A stretch of DNA of 64,000 bases from JBOFFC01 sp051648405 (GCA_051648405.1 JBOFFC010000179.1:1-64000); one strand, 5' to 3'; shown: positions 1 to 11,059, counted from the first letter of the stretch. A program made the numbers and translations. Notes: generated by a model from the sequence alone, not told the origin.

Positions 1-162
1 GGCTAAGCAGGTCACGCCAGCACCGCTCCTTCGCCAAGTCCCGCTCGACGTTCGCCATCGACCTTCTCCAAGCCAGAGAAAGACGAAGCTTGACCCGCCA
101 GGCGGGCGGCTAGAAGATGTGGATCACGGAACGTTCACCGAATACGCGCGAAGGAAGCAGAG

Positions 163-263
163 GAATAGCCGCCGATGGACGCAGATGCACGCGGATAGAG
201 AGGACGTGCGAGCAGCCTCGTGTTCCTTCATCTGCGTTGATCTGCGTCCATCGGCGGCTATTC
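163..263. repeat. Imperfect palindrome of an interspersed 'cgcagatg/cgcggat' family
   Basis: Two 24-bp arms (163-186 and 240-263) are perfect inverted complements around a 53-base centre that itself carries imperfect copies of the same words. A related palindrome lies at 28437-28508. Translations of such repeats give peptides like RRWTQMHADR that are often mis-annotated as small proteins. I regard this as a noncoding dispersed repeat lying just beyond the 3' end of the ELW-repeat gene. No gene is convincing in 1-275. Confidence 0.75.
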
Positions 264-275
264 GTCCTTCGTCGT

Positions 276-3200
276 CTACCGAAGGCCGCGGACTGCCGGC
301 GTGAAGCGTGGCCGCGGCTTCGACTCGGTGACCAGCGACGCGAGGGCTTCGTCGATCGCCGCGGCGCTTGCGCTTGCCGCAGCCGGCTCGGCCCGAGATT
401 CGGCGCTCGCCGTGCGGACGAGCAGCAGGTCGTCGCGGCGGGTCGGGGCGAACGCCTGGCGCTTGGCGACCGGCTTCGTTTCTGTGCGTTCCGTCGGAGG
501 AGCGGCCGCGTAGACGTTTGGGGTGACGCGATTGGCAAGCACTCCGGCAAGCACTCCGGCAAGCGCTTCGTCGATCGCGGTAACGGTCACGTTGCTCGGC
601 GCCGCAGCCCCCAGGTTGTCCCGCCACACGCTGTAGTCGGCCGCGTTGACAACCCCGTCGCCGTTGCCATCGGCGCGGAGCCGCGTGCCACTGCCGTAGT
701 CCGCTACCCACACGGCGTAGTCGAGCTGATCGACGAGGCCGCTGCGGTCGAAGTCCCCGGGGACTGCGGGGGGATTTAGGAGAACCTGGGTAAACAGCTC
801 GGCGCCGACGTCGGGTAGCGCGCCGACGACGTACAGACGGTCGTCGATCCAGGTGATCGCGGTGAGGTTCAGCAGAGGCGATCCATCCGAAACCCTCACC
901 GGCACGGTCCCCGCTTCGGTGCCGTCGCTCTTCCAGAGTTCGTAGCCGCTCGCGCCGTCGTTGGCGCTGAAGTACAACGCGCCATTCACGTTGGCGAGCC
1001 TTGAGGGGAGCGCGCTGCCGCTGCCGCTGCGGATGTCTTTGACACGCAGTGTACCGTCCTCGGTACCGTCGCTCTTCCACAGCTCGTACCCGTTCACGCC
1101 ATCATTCGCGACGAAGTACAGCGTACCACCGACGTTGGTCATCGTGCGCGGAGAGCTGCCTGAGGCGCCCGGCAGGATGTCCTTTATGCGACCGGTGCCG
1201 GCCTCCGTGCCGTCGGTCTTCCAGAGCTCGTACCCGCTCACGCCGTCGTTCGCGCGGAAGTACAGCGTTCCTCCCGCGTTCGCCAGATAGCGCGGAGAGC
1301 TGCCTGAGGAGCCGGAACGGATCTCCTTGACGACGACGGTCTCGGTCTCGGTACCGTCGCTTTTCCACAGTTCCTCACCGCTCACACCGTCGTTCGCGCG
1401 GAAGTACAGCTTCCCGTCAACGTTCGTCAGGTACCGGGGGTAGCTGCCCAACGAGCCCGAACGGATGTCCTTCACACGCCCGGTGCCGGCTTCGGTCCCG
1501 TCGCTCCTCCAGAGCTCGTACCCGTTCACGCCGTCGTTGGCGACGAAGTAGAGCACACCGCCTACGTTGGTAAGCGAGTGGACGGATGCTCCATACGAGC
1601 CCGAACGGATGTGCTTGACGCGCACCGTGCCCTCCTGCGTCCCATCCGTCTTCCACAGCTGCCCCCGGGACTCGCCGGTGGCAAAGTAAAGCACGCCACC
1701 CACGTTCGTCATGGAGCTACCGCCACCCCAACTGCGTACCGTGCCGGCTTCGGTGCCGTCGCTCTTCCAAGTCGTGTGGCCGCTGACGCCGTCGTTCGCG
1801 CTAAAGTACAGAGTACCGCTCACATTGATAAGGGAGCGAGGATAGCTGCCAATCGATCCCGATCGGATGTCCTTCACACGCACCGCGCCGCTTCCATCTG
1901 ACTTCCACAACTCGGTGCCGCTCACTCCGTCGCTAGCGACGAAAAACAGCGTACCACCCACGTTGGTCAACCAGCTAGGAAAGCTCCCCGACGAGCCCGA
2001 GCTGATCTCCTTGACGCGCTCCGTGCTGGCGTCGGCCCCGTTACTCCGCCAAAGCTCAAGGCCGCTGAGGCCGTCGTTGGCGCTGAAGTAGAGCGCGCCT
2101 CCCACGTTCGTCAGGGAAGTGGGAGTGCTGCCATCGGCGCCGGACCGGACATCCTTGACGCGGACCGTGCCCGCCTCGGTGCCATCGCTCTTCCAAAGCT
2201 CTAGGCCGCTCGCGCCGTCATCGGCGGCGAAGTAAAGTATGCCCTCTACGTTCGTCAGAGATCGCGGGGAACTGCTCGATGTGCCAGACCGGACGTCCTT
2301 GACGCGGACCGTGCCCGCCTCGGTGCCGTCGCTCTTCCAAAGCTCGTAGCCGCTCGTTCCATCGTTGGCGCCAAGGTACAGCGTGCCGGCAACGTTCGTG
2401 AGGTGCTGAAACGGGCCGCCGGTCAGTATGTCCTTCACGTGCACCGTACCGGACTCGGTTCCGTCGCTTTTCCAAAGCTTGCCGAGAGCGCTGAAAAAAA
2501 GTGTTCCCCCAACGTTTGTCAGGGCGCGGGGAGAGCTGCCGAAGGCGCCGAACGTGTCCGCCTGGATGTTCTTGACGCGCACTGTGCCCGACGCGGTCCC
2601 ATTGCTCTTCCAGAGCTCGAACCCACTCGCGCCGTCATTCGCAGTGAAGAAGAGCGTTCCGCCCACGTTCACCAGGCCCCCGGGCGTGCTGTCCGAAAAG
2701 CCCGGACGAATGTCCTTTACGAGCACGGTCCCTTGCTGCGTCCCGTCACTTTTCCAAAGCTCCTCACCACTCGAAGGGACATCGGCGACGAAGAACAGCG
2801 AACCCCCTACGCTGGTTAGCGAGGGGCGCACGAATGCCGGGTTTCCCAACTGGACATCCGAGACACGTACCGTGCCGGTTTCGGTCCCGTCGCTCTTCCA
2901 CAGCTCGAGACGGGACAGGCTGCTGGCAACGGTGAAGTACAGTGACCCTTCTACATTAGTCAGATTGCTAGGAGAGCTATCCGGGAAGAACGTACTGATG
3001 TCCTTGACGCGGGTAGTTCCGACTTCTGTTCCGTCGCTCTTCCACAACTCAGCGCCGCTCACTCCATCGTCGGCGCTGAAGAACAGTATCCCGCCAACGT
3101 TCGTCAGGTTGCGGGGAGAGCTACCTTCGGCGCCCGGGCGGATGTCCCTGACAATCACGGTGCCCGCCGCTGTCCCGTCGCCCTTCCACAGCTCGTCGCC

Positions 3201-3392
3201 GCTCGCGCCGTCGCGGGCGCTAAAGTACAGTACCCCGCCAACATCGACAAAGTTCTGGGGCGTCGCCTCGAGCGTGACGCTATTGACATCCCGCACCAAC
3301 TCCAAATCCCCCGCGAGCATCGCGCGGTCTTCGAGTCGTTCGACGCGCAGCGGGCGGCGCGCGGGGCGATCGGTCTTGCGCTTGCGCGGCAT
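276..3392 (-). CDS. Secreted ELWxxDGT-repeat protein with dockerin-like C-terminal region
   Basis: The product is about 1038 residues if started at the ATG at 3392. An upstream in-frame ATG at 3461 adds a less plausible leader. Near the N-terminus it has a basic stretch followed by RVERLEDRAMLAGD, a motif typical of large exported planctomycete proteins. Seventeen copies of an ELWKSDGT-like motif follow from about residue 70 to 820, spaced roughly 45-50 residues, each with 'LTNVGGTLYFSANDG' type strands, so a beta-propeller-like fold is likely. From about residue 875 there is a dockerin-type pair of calcium-loop segments (GDFDRSGLVDQLDYAVW and DGNGDGVVNAADYSVW). The tail is Ala/Arg-rich without a PEP-CTERM motif. 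The role is unknown; surface adhesion or scaffolding is an inference. Confidence 0.9.
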   Translation of the reverse strand: MPRKRKTDRPARRPLRVERLEDRAMLAGDLELVRDVNSVTLEATPQNFVDVGGVLYFSARDGASGDELWKGDGTAAGTVIVRDIRPGAEGSSPRNLTNVGGILFFSADDGVSGAELWKSDGTEVGTTRVKDISTFFPDSSPSNLTNVEGSLYFTVASSLSRLELWKSDGTETGTVRVSDVQLGNPAFVRPSLTSVGGSLFFVADVPSSGEELWKSDGTQQGTVLVKDIRPGFSDSTPGGLVNVGGTLFFTANDGASGFELWKSNGTASGTVRVKNIQADTFGAFGSSPRALTNVGGTLFFSALGKLWKSDGTESGTVHVKDILTGGPFQHLTNVAGTLYLGANDGTSGYELWKSDGTEAGTVRVKDVRSGTSSSSPRSLTNVEGILYFAADDGASGLELWKSDGTEAGTVRVKDVRSGADGSTPTSLTNVGGALYFSANDGLSGLELWRSNGADASTERVKEISSGSSGSFPSWLTNVGGTLFFVASDGVSGTELWKSDGSGAVRVKDIRSGSIGSYPRSLINVSGTLYFSANDGVSGHTTWKSDGTEAGTVRSWGGGSSMTNVGGVLYFATGESRGQLWKTDGTQEGTVRVKHIRSGSYGASVHSLTNVGGVLYFVANDGVNGYELWRSDGTEAGTGRVKDIRSGSLGSYPRYLTNVDGKLYFRANDGVSGEELWKSDGTETETVVVKEIRSGSSGSSPRYLANAGGTLYFRANDGVSGYELWKTDGTEAGTGRIKDILPGASGSSPRTMTNVGGTLYFVANDGVNGYELWKSDGTEDGTLRVKDIRSGSGSALPSRLANVNGALYFSANDGASGYELWKSDGTEAGTVPVRVSDGSPLLNLTAITWIDDRLYVVGALPDVGAELFTQVLLNPPAVPGDFDRSGLVDQLDYAVWVADYGSGTRLRADGNGDGVVNAADYSVWRDNLGAAAPSNVTVTAIDEALAGVLAGVLANRVTPNVYAAAPPTERTETKPVAKRQAFAPTRRDDLLLVRTASAESRAEPAAASASAAAIDEALASLVTESKPRPRFTPAVRGLR

Positions 3393-3546
3393 AGGACGGC
3401 GTGGGCTGAGGGCAGACGCAGACGGCAGGAAAACAAACGGGCGGCCTGCGGCCCTCATCATAGCCGAGGGGATTCGGCCGGGCGCTAGTGGGAATCGCCC
3501 AGCGCGCCGACTTTTGCGGTGGCCCCCATCGGGGGGGTACGCGTTC

Positions 3547-3618
3547 GTAGGCGAGCCGGCGGAGCCACCCGTCGGCTCGGCTACGACTCCGGGGGCTTAC
3601 GCCACCCGGCTCGCCTGC
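3547..3618. repeat. Palindromic intergenic repeat
   Basis: Arms gtaggcgagccgg (3547-3559) and ccggctcgcctgc (3606-3618) are inverted complements with one mismatch. The centre contains a cgggggcttacgcc segment. It lies in the 393-bp gap between the ELW-repeat gene and the TPR gene and shows no coding signal. No second copy was found in this window. Confidence 0.5.
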
Positions 3619-3687
3619 GCGCGTCCTTTGCGTCTTTGCCCCTCGGCGTGAGACGAGTCCAACCACGCACCGCCTCGCCCAACGACG

Positions 3688-3722
3688 AAAGGCCCGATTG
3701 CCGTGGCAACCGGGCCTTCGTT
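3688..3722 (-). terminator. Terminator-like hairpin downstream of the 808-residue TPR gene
   Basis: The arms aaggcccgattgcc and ggcaaccgggcctt pair over 14 positions with one mismatch. On the minus strand the hairpin follows the TPR gene stop at 3786 by about 65 bases. The following tract is only moderately T-rich, so rho-independent activity is uncertain. The rest of the 3393-3785 gap holds the palindrome at 3547 and nothing else recognised. Confidence 0.45.
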
Positions 3723-3785
3723 CCCCCCCCTCGCCTCGTCCTCGACGCGCGTCGCGTGCCGCGTGAGAATCGGTAGGTCGCCTGA

Positions 3786-6212
3786 CTAGCGCGGGGTCGG
3801 CGCCCCGGTGTAGGCCGCTTGCTGGATCGTTGACGACGACGGCGTCACGTACGGCGTCCCCGCTTGGTACATCACGAGTCGCTCGCGGTACGGGCCCTCT
3901 TCGCCGGCGGGCGCCGCGTCGATCGCTTGCTGGGCGAGCACGGCCGCTTCGTCGAACCGGCCGACCGCGGCGAGCGCGGCGGCCTTCGTGTCGAGCAGGA
4001 TGTCGTCGGCGCCCCCGGCGAGCTCTTCGGCCTTCGTCGCCGCGTCGAGCGCCCCTTGGCCGTTGCGGACCGAGTCGATCGGGCACGTGGCGAGCAGCCA
4101 CGACAGGTTGCGATAAGGCGTCGAACGCGTAGAGTCGAGCTCGATCGCCCGGGTGTAAGCGGCGTAGGCCTGCGTGAATCGTCCGAGGTCGACGAGCAGG
4201 TCCCCCTGCGCGACGGCGATCGACGCGTCGCCGGGCGAAAGGACCTGGGCCGCGTCGAGGTGCCGCTGCGCCTCATCGACGCGCCCCATCAGGTGGCAGA
4301 CGCGGCCGCGACCGGTGTGCGCGACGGCCAGGTCCGGGTCGGCGGCGATGGCGCGGGCGTAGTCATCGAGGGCCGCGTCGTAGTCCCCCTGCTGCACCGC
4401 GAGGGCCGCGCGGTTGGAGTACGCCTTCGCGAACTCGGGGTTCAGCTCCAGCGTGCGGTTGAAGCGGACGCGGGCCGCGTCGCGCTCGCCGTTTTGGGCT
4501 TCAAGGACACCCAGATTGTGCTCGGCCCGCCAGCAGTTGGCGTCGGCGGCGAGCGCCTCTTGAAAATCGATCGTCGCCTCGTCGATCGCGCCGGCGTCGA
4601 GCAGCGCTTCGCCGCGCTTGTTGAGCCCCCAACCGGCGAGCTGGTTGGCGTAGGCGACGGCTTGCGCGGTGTCGTCGATCGCGAGGACGTAGCGGCAACG
4701 CTGGACGATGGCCGAGAAGTCCTCGATCGTCGAAGCCGACTCGGCGAGGGCGTGCGACTCGGCGAGCAGAGCGCGGGCCCGGTCGCTCGGTTGGCGGTGG
4801 TCGTCCTGACGAGCAACCGGCGCGGGGGTAGTCGGCCGGACCGCCGAAGGAGTTGAACGGGCTACCATCGCCGAGGGGTACACCAAGGGCGTCGGCGCTA
4901 CGACGGTAGGCGCGGCGGCGACGTTGGGCCGCGACTCGGCGGCGACCGGCGCCAACGCGGCGGGGTTCGAGACCACCAGCGGCTTCGAGACGGGACCCTG
5001 CGCCTGCGGTGCGACCGACTCGATCGCGCCGGGGGTCGGCGCCGGCGCCGCCGGGAGCGCGCCGATGGGCGAAGGCTTCGCGACGACGGTCGCGATCGGG
5101 GTCTGGGTTTCCATTGCCGCGTTCGACACGACCGGCGTCGTCTTCCGCGTCGCGGACTTCTTCGCGGCCAGCGTCAGTTGCGATGGCTTCAGCGAGATCG
5201 ACGAGCCCGTCGTTGCGTCGGAGACCATCACGACGCCGCCGCTGGGCTCGCTGACGATTGACGGGATCGGCCGCTCGGGGGACGCGCTGGCGACGATCGA
5301 CGGGCGCTTCGCGCTAGGCGTGCTGGCGAGGGGCGCCGGCGTGAACGACGGCGTGCTCGGCTGGAACGGGCGGAGCGCGGCCGGCTTCGGCAGCGGGGTG
5401 GCCGCGAGAGGCGTGGAGCTGGGGCGCATCGCACCGGGCTTCACCGCGAGGCCCTGGGGCTTCGCCGAGACACCACGTGGCTTAGCGGCGATCGCGCCGG
5501 GCTGCGGGGTGCGAGGGGCTAGCCGAGCCGCTCCGCGGTAGCGGGTGTCGCCGTCGGCGACGCGCGTTGGCGTCGGCGGCCGGTCGGTTGCGCGGCGCTC
5601 GTCTTCGGAAGCGAACAGTCCGAGCTTGCTCAGCAGGCCGCGCTTCGGTCCGTCACCCGATCGCATCTGGATTCCGGAACTGCGCCCTGCGGTCGCGGCG
5701 TTGAACCCGACTTGCCCGACTCCCCCGTTCGACGGAACGACGCCGAGGGTCCGCACGGGTTGACCCGGTTGCGGCTGGCTAACTTGGGGTTGGACGTACG
5801 GCGATTGGGCGAACGACGGCCGCGATTGCATCGGCGAGGCGTCGTCGGCAATCGCTTCCGCCTCGGGCATCCCGCCGAACCCGAGCCGTTGCAGCAGCGT
5901 CGGACGCTTCGGCGGCTGCGACGCTTCGGCCGTGGCGCGGGCCGCGGCGTAGGGGTCGTGCCCCTGCGGCGCGCGACCAGTCGGCTGCGACGGAGAAATC
6001 GCAGGGCGTTGCGGCAGCGGCGCGCCCCCCAGCGTCGGCAACTCGACCGAGGCCCGCTCGATCGCCTCGAAGTCCTCGATGTAGACGGCGCCCTGCTGCG
6101 CCTGGGCGACCGTCGTCGCCGCGAGCAACGCCCCTCCGGTGAAGGCGAGACCGGCGCCGCGGAAGCCCGCGGCGAGGACGACGGCTTGGTTCTTGCGAAT
6201 GAAGAGTCGCAT
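3786..6212 (-). CDS. Exported TPR-repeat protein, paralogue 1
   Basis: This is an 808-residue protein. The start at 6212 is chosen because MRLFIRKN begins a basic plus hydrophobic export signal that ends near AQAQ at residue 38; an in-frame start at 6320 would bury it. Residues about 40-500 are low-complexity Pro/Ser/Ala-rich and probably disordered. From about 520 to 740 there are four or more TPR units (for example AEHNLGVLEAQNGERDAARV and AYSNRAALAVQQGDYDAALD). The end carries LVMYQAGTPYVTP, matching the C-terminal LALYSGGRPFVAP of the neighbouring gene. It is therefore a paralogue of the upstream same-strand TPR gene and may be co-transcribed with it (178-bp gap). Protein-protein interaction at the envelope is inferred. 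Confidence 0.88.
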   Translation of the reverse strand: MRLFIRKNQAVVLAAGFRGAGLAFTGGALLAATTVAQAQQGAVYIEDFEAIERASVELPTLGGAPLPQRPAISPSQPTGRAPQGHDPYAAARATAEASQPPKRPTLLQRLGFGGMPEAEAIADDASPMQSRPSFAQSPYVQPQVSQPQPGQPVRTLGVVPSNGGVGQVGFNAATAGRSSGIQMRSGDGPKRGLLSKLGLFASEDERRATDRPPTPTRVADGDTRYRGAARLAPRTPQPGAIAAKPRGVSAKPQGLAVKPGAMRPSSTPLAATPLPKPAALRPFQPSTPSFTPAPLASTPSAKRPSIVASASPERPIPSIVSEPSGGVVMVSDATTGSSISLKPSQLTLAAKKSATRKTTPVVSNAAMETQTPIATVVAKPSPIGALPAAPAPTPGAIESVAPQAQGPVSKPLVVSNPAALAPVAAESRPNVAAAPTVVAPTPLVYPSAMVARSTPSAVRPTTPAPVARQDDHRQPSDRARALLAESHALAESASTIEDFSAIVQRCRYVLAIDDTAQAVAYANQLAGWGLNKRGEALLDAGAIDEATIDFQEALAADANCWRAEHNLGVLEAQNGERDAARVRFNRTLELNPEFAKAYSNRAALAVQQGDYDAALDDYARAIAADPDLAVAHTGRGRVCHLMGRVDEAQRHLDAAQVLSPGDASIAVAQGDLLVDLGRFTQAYAAYTRAIELDSTRSTPYRNLSWLLATCPIDSVRNGQGALDAATKAEELAGGADDILLDTKAAALAAVGRFDEAAVLAQQAIDAAPAGEEGPYRERLVMYQAGTPYVTPSSSTIQQAAYTGAPTPR

Positions 6213-6390
6213 GGCGAGTGGCCTTCGATCTTGCGGCGCGAATGGCGAACGGCCCGCACCGAGAGCGCGGAGACTCCGGGCGGCAGAGACCTCATCGGCC
6301 AGGGGGCGTGGCCGGCACAACCAGAACTACCGGAACTACCGGAAAAATCGGATTGGCTTTCCCAATGCCCCTAGAATCGCGCTGGCGACG

Positions 6391-7728
6391 CTAGCGACCC
6401 GCGGGGCGTGACGGCTCGGCGTGAGCGGTCGGCGCCACGAAGGGCCTGCCCCCGCTGTACAAAGCCAGACGCACGGCCGCCCCCGCGGCAGCGTCGGGGG
6501 ACGAGCGCGCGACGGCGCTCTGCTGAAGTCGCGACGCCTCGTCGAAGCGCCCCGCCGCGGCGAGCGCCGCGGCGCTCGCTTCGAGGACCAGCGGGTCCTC
6601 CGGCGCGAGCTGCCGCGCACGCCACGCGGCCTCGAGCGCGGTCGTCGGGTCGCGCAGCGTCTCATCCGGCGTCGACGCCAGCAGCCACGCCAAGCAGCGA
6701 TAGGTTTCGGCGCTCGGCGGCCCGACCCAACAGGCAGCTCGGTAGTCGGCAACCGCTTGGGGGTGCTTGCCAAGCCTCGCCAGAACGTGCCCACGCTCGG
6801 TGAGGAGCGCCGCGTCGGCGGGCCAGCGAGCGATCGCCGCGTCGAGCGCGCCCGCCGCTTCGGCGAGTCGATCAACTCGCGCCAGGAGCTGCGATTCCAA
6901 CTGCACAAGGCTCCGCTCAGCGGCGCCGTCACCGCCGGCCACCAGGAGCCGCGCGGCGACGCAGTCGTCGAGCGCCCCGGCGACGTCGCCCGTCGCGGCG
7001 CGGGCCGCTGCCCGGTTGCGCAGCGCGGAGTCCGACGCGGGCTCGGCTCGGACGACCGCGTCGAACTCCACGAGCGCCGCGGCGTAGTCTCCCGACTCGG
7101 CGAGCGTAATCGCCAGGTCGTGGCGGGCCGAGCTCGACGTGGGGTCCGCAGCGACCGCGGCAGAGTAGTCGTCGAGGGCGCCGGCCGCGTGACCCGCTTG
7201 GTCGCGGAGCCGGCCGCGCTGGGTGTGCGCCCAAGCGACCAGCCGCGTCAGGCGCTGCGCGTCGGCGTCGTCGGCTTCGGAACGGATCGCGTCGCACAGC
7301 TCTAAGACGCGTGAAAAGGCGTGGACGGTCTTCGCCTCGCTGGCCGCCGCTTCGAGTCGATCGACGTCCGTCGGCGTCGATGGCGTGCCCGGCGGGTCGC
7401 TCGGCGCCTTGCTTGGCTGCGTCGTAGCGGGCCGCCGGGCCGGCGCGATCGATCCCGGACCCGAGTCGCTCTCGGGACGCGGCTGTTCGGCGCGACGCTT
7501 GAGGATCGAACGGAGAGGTCTCGCCGCAGCCTGTGGCGGTCGGCCAAACGAGGCGCCGACGTCGTCGGGGTCCACCGCGTCCTGCGCAGATCGGGGCGTC
7601 GCGACCAGGTCGAGTGGCTGCTCGAGCGGCTTCAGCGCGGGCTCCGATGCGGTCGCGGCGCGCGCCACCACCGCGAGGGCGAGGAACGCCCCTCGAACCG
7701 TCTGGCTGCCGCGTCGCGTCGCTTCCAT
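6391..7728 (-). CDS. Exported TPR-repeat protein, paralogue 2
   Basis: This is a 445-residue protein. The ATG at 7728 precedes a signal-like segment (GAFLALAVVARAATAS); the open frame continues upstream into unlikely sequence. Residues about 130-400 form TPR helices (for example DALRNRAAARAATGDV-type units). The block YRCLAWLLASTPDETLRDP corresponds to YRNLSWLLATCPIDSVRNG of paralogue 1, and both end with a Y-x-x-G-x-P-aromatic motif. The N-terminal low-complexity region is much shorter than in paralogue 1. It lies 41 bp downstream of fumC on the same strand, so read-through from fumC is possible. The function is unknown. Confidence 0.87.
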   Translation of the reverse strand: MEATRRGSQTVRGAFLALAVVARAATASEPALKPLEQPLDLVATPRSAQDAVDPDDVGASFGRPPQAAARPLRSILKRRAEQPRPESDSGPGSIAPARRPATTQPSKAPSDPPGTPSTPTDVDRLEAAASEAKTVHAFSRVLELCDAIRSEADDADAQRLTRLVAWAHTQRGRLRDQAGHAAGALDDYSAAVAADPTSSSARHDLAITLAESGDYAAALVEFDAVVRAEPASDSALRNRAAARAATGDVAGALDDCVAARLLVAGGDGAAERSLVQLESQLLARVDRLAEAAGALDAAIARWPADAALLTERGHVLARLGKHPQAVADYRAACWVGPPSAETYRCLAWLLASTPDETLRDPTTALEAAWRARQLAPEDPLVLEASAAALAAAGRFDEASRLQQSAVARSSPDAAAGAAVRLALYSGGRPFVAPTAHAEPSRPAGR

Positions 7729-7769
7729 GCGTCGCTTTCGGAAGGTAGTCACCCGCCTGCACGCCCCTC

Positions 7770-9197
<1,428 letters not shown>

Positions 9198-9352
9198 CGG
9201 TGCGGAGTCAGTTCAAGCGGGAAAACGCTAGCAAATCACGGCATTCGGACCGATGATACAGGGCTATCCCGCTCGGCGGAACGGCGATCACCGCCGCCGG
9301 GGGGGTGTCTTATCGTCGCCGCAAGAACCGTCTGCCTCGCCGCGTCCCCCCC

Positions 9353-10150
9353 ATGACCATCCTCGACCAGATTGTCTCCGTGAAGCGGGAGGAGGTCGCC
9401 CGCGCCAAGGCCGAGCGGCCCCTTGCGGACCTCGAGGCACGGCTGGCCGACGCCCCCCCGGCCCGAGACTTCGTCGGCGCCCTGGCGGCGGAGCGTCCCC
9501 GCGACGGCGGCCCGATCAAGCTGATCGCCGAGGTGAAGAAGGCGAGCCCATCGGCGGGGGTGATCCGAGAGGATTTCGATCCTGTCACCATAGCGCTGAC
9601 CTATGCCCAGCACGGCGCATCCTGCCTAAGCGTGCTGACGGACGAGCCTCATTTCCAAGGGAAGCTCGAGTACCTTACGGCGATCCGACGCGCCGTGTCC
9701 TTGCCGGTGCTGAGGAAGGACTTCCTGATCGATCCCTACCAGGTGGTCGAGGCCCGGGTCGCCGGGGCGGACGCCGTGCTGCTGATCGCCGAGTGCCTCT
9801 CCCCGAGCGAACTCCGGGAGATGTACCAGCTCGCCGAGGGGCTCGGGATGGGGGCGCTTGTCGAGCTGTACGACCGCGAGAACCTGCCGGCAGTGCTGGC
9901 GTCGGGGGCGCGGCTTGTGGGGGTGAACAACCGCGACTTGCGGACGTTCGTCGTCGATCTAGAGCACTGCCAGCGGCTCCACGTCGAGGTGCCCCCGGAA
10001 GTAGTGTTCGTGGCCGAGAGCGGGATCAAGACCCATGCCGACGCGCAGCGGCTGCGTGAGGCTGGGATCGACGCCATGCTGGTCGGCGAGTCGCTGATGC
10101 GGCAACCCGCGATCGGACCGGCGGTCGATGCGATCCTGGGTGTCGATTGA
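9353..10150 (+). CDS. trpC: Indole-3-glycerol phosphate synthase
   Basis: This 265-residue TIM-barrel enzyme converts CdRP to indole-3-glycerol phosphate in tryptophan biosynthesis. The ATG at 9353 begins MTILDQIVSVKREEV, the usual family N-terminus; longer in-frame starts have no counterpart. Conserved elements seen are LIAEVKKASPSAGVI, LRKDFLIDPYQV (catalytic lysine in the KDF motif), GADAVLLIAECL, VGVNNRDLRTF and VAESGIKTHADAQRL. It is a single-gene unit here with no other trp genes nearby, so the pathway is dispersed. The fumC gene diverges from it. Confidence 0.95.
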   Translation: MTILDQIVSVKREEVARAKAERPLADLEARLADAPPARDFVGALAAERPRDGGPIKLIAEVKKASPSAGVIREDFDPVTIALTYAQHGASCLSVLTDEPHFQGKLEYLTAIRRAVSLPVLRKDFLIDPYQVVEARVAGADAVLLIAECLSPSELREMYQLAEGLGMGALVELYDRENLPAVLASGARLVGVNNRDLRTFVVDLEHCQRLHVEVPPEVVFVAESGIKTHADAQRLREAGIDAMLVGESLMRQPAIGPAVDAILGVD

Positions 10151-10228
10151 TCCGACGTGGTCGGCCAACCTGCCGCCGTCGGCCCGGCCCACCCGGCGCG
10201 AAATGGTCGTGCAGTGCGCGGTTTTTTC

Positions 10229-10258
10229 TTGACGTTGAGAACCGGCTTTCCATACACT
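10229..10258 (+). promoter_or_regulatory. Candidate sigma-70 promoter for the PEP-CTERM gene
   Basis: A -35 ttgacg (10229-10234) and a -10 tacact (10253-10258) are separated by 18 bp, within an otherwise GC-rich gap. Transcription would start about 110 bases before the ATG at 10376. This rests on sequence match only. Confidence 0.45.
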
Positions 10259-10375
10259 ACCGGGAGCTCCGGACTCACCGTAAGTCTCGTCTACTTGTCG
10301 TTGGGGCTCAATTGTTCCCCGCGCTAGCGTGTCTGCAGCACGGTCAAAGCTCCCCCCCCACTCTGAGAAAGCCTA

Positions 10376-11059
10376 ATGATGAAGACCAATCTCGTTTGCT
10401 TCGTCGCCGGTCTAGCGATGTTGTTCGCGGCGCCCGTTGGCGCCCAAAATCTGCTCCAGAATCCCGGTTTTGAGGGGCCGCTGACTTACGGCGTGACCGC
10501 TCCCCAGATCGCCGGCGATGGCCACTGGTTCGCGTTCTTCGGCGCTGGTGCGCAGGGCACCGGCTACTCGGGCGACCCCGGGTTCATGTTCCCGAACATG
10601 CCCAACGAGGGCGCCTCGCACCTGCACATCCTGAACTCGGGCGCCGGCAACGGTTTCTCGGGGCTCTTCCAGTCGGTGCCGGTCACCGGTGGCGGGCTCT
10701 ACGACTTCACCATCCACGCCAAGCGTAACGGACCGGTCTACAACATCGGCGCCGAGTACCGCATCGAGTGGAAGGACGCCGGCGGGAACGAGATCAGCCG
10801 CTTGAACACCACGTTCCACGGCACGCTAACCGACGCCTACCAGCCGTTCTCGACGGTTCTGATGGCGCCGGCAAACGCCGCGTCGGCGGTCGCCGTGATC
10901 GCGGTCGAGAGCTTCACCAACCCCGGCGGTCCCGCGGCCAGCTACATCGGCCACCTGTACGTCGATTCGACGTCGTTCACGCTCGTGCCGGAGCCGGCGA
11001 GCCTGGCGCTCGTCGCACTGGGCCTGGCGCCGATGGGTCTGCGTCGTCGCGCTCGCTGA
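10376..11059 (+). CDS. PEP-CTERM sorting-domain protein
   Basis: This 227-residue exported protein has a signal peptide (LVCFVAGLAMLFAAPVGAQ) followed by NLLQNPGFEGP, a common opening of carbohydrate-binding-like jelly-roll domains in this protein class. The body is Gly-rich and predicted beta-sheet. The C-terminus shows the sorting signal VPEPASLALVALGLAPMGLRRRAR in outline: a VPEPAS box, a hydrophobic segment and a basic tail. Such proteins are processed by an exosortase, which is not encoded in this window. Two adjacent ATG codons (10376, 10379) are both usable. A strong terminator follows at 11089. The ligand and role are unknown. Confidence 0.9.
   Translation: MMKTNLVCFVAGLAMLFAAPVGAQNLLQNPGFEGPLTYGVTAPQIAGDGHWFAFFGAGAQGTGYSGDPGFMFPNMPNEGASHLHILNSGAGNGFSGLFQSVPVTGGGLYDFTIHAKRNGPVYNIGAEYRIEWKDAGGNEISRLNTTFHGTLTDAYQPFSTVLMAPANAASAVAVIAVESFTNPGGPAASYIGHLYVDSTSFTLVPEPASLALVALGLAPMGLRRRAR

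Noticed and set aside
1..275. Possible C-terminal end of a gene entering from the left
   Set aside because: All three plus frames either stop early or read into the palindromic repeat; no family motif was found.
276..3400. Regularly spaced repeats suggestive of a CRISPR-like or tandem array
   Set aside because: They are the coding repeats of the ELWxxDGT protein; the units are about 150 bp and in frame.
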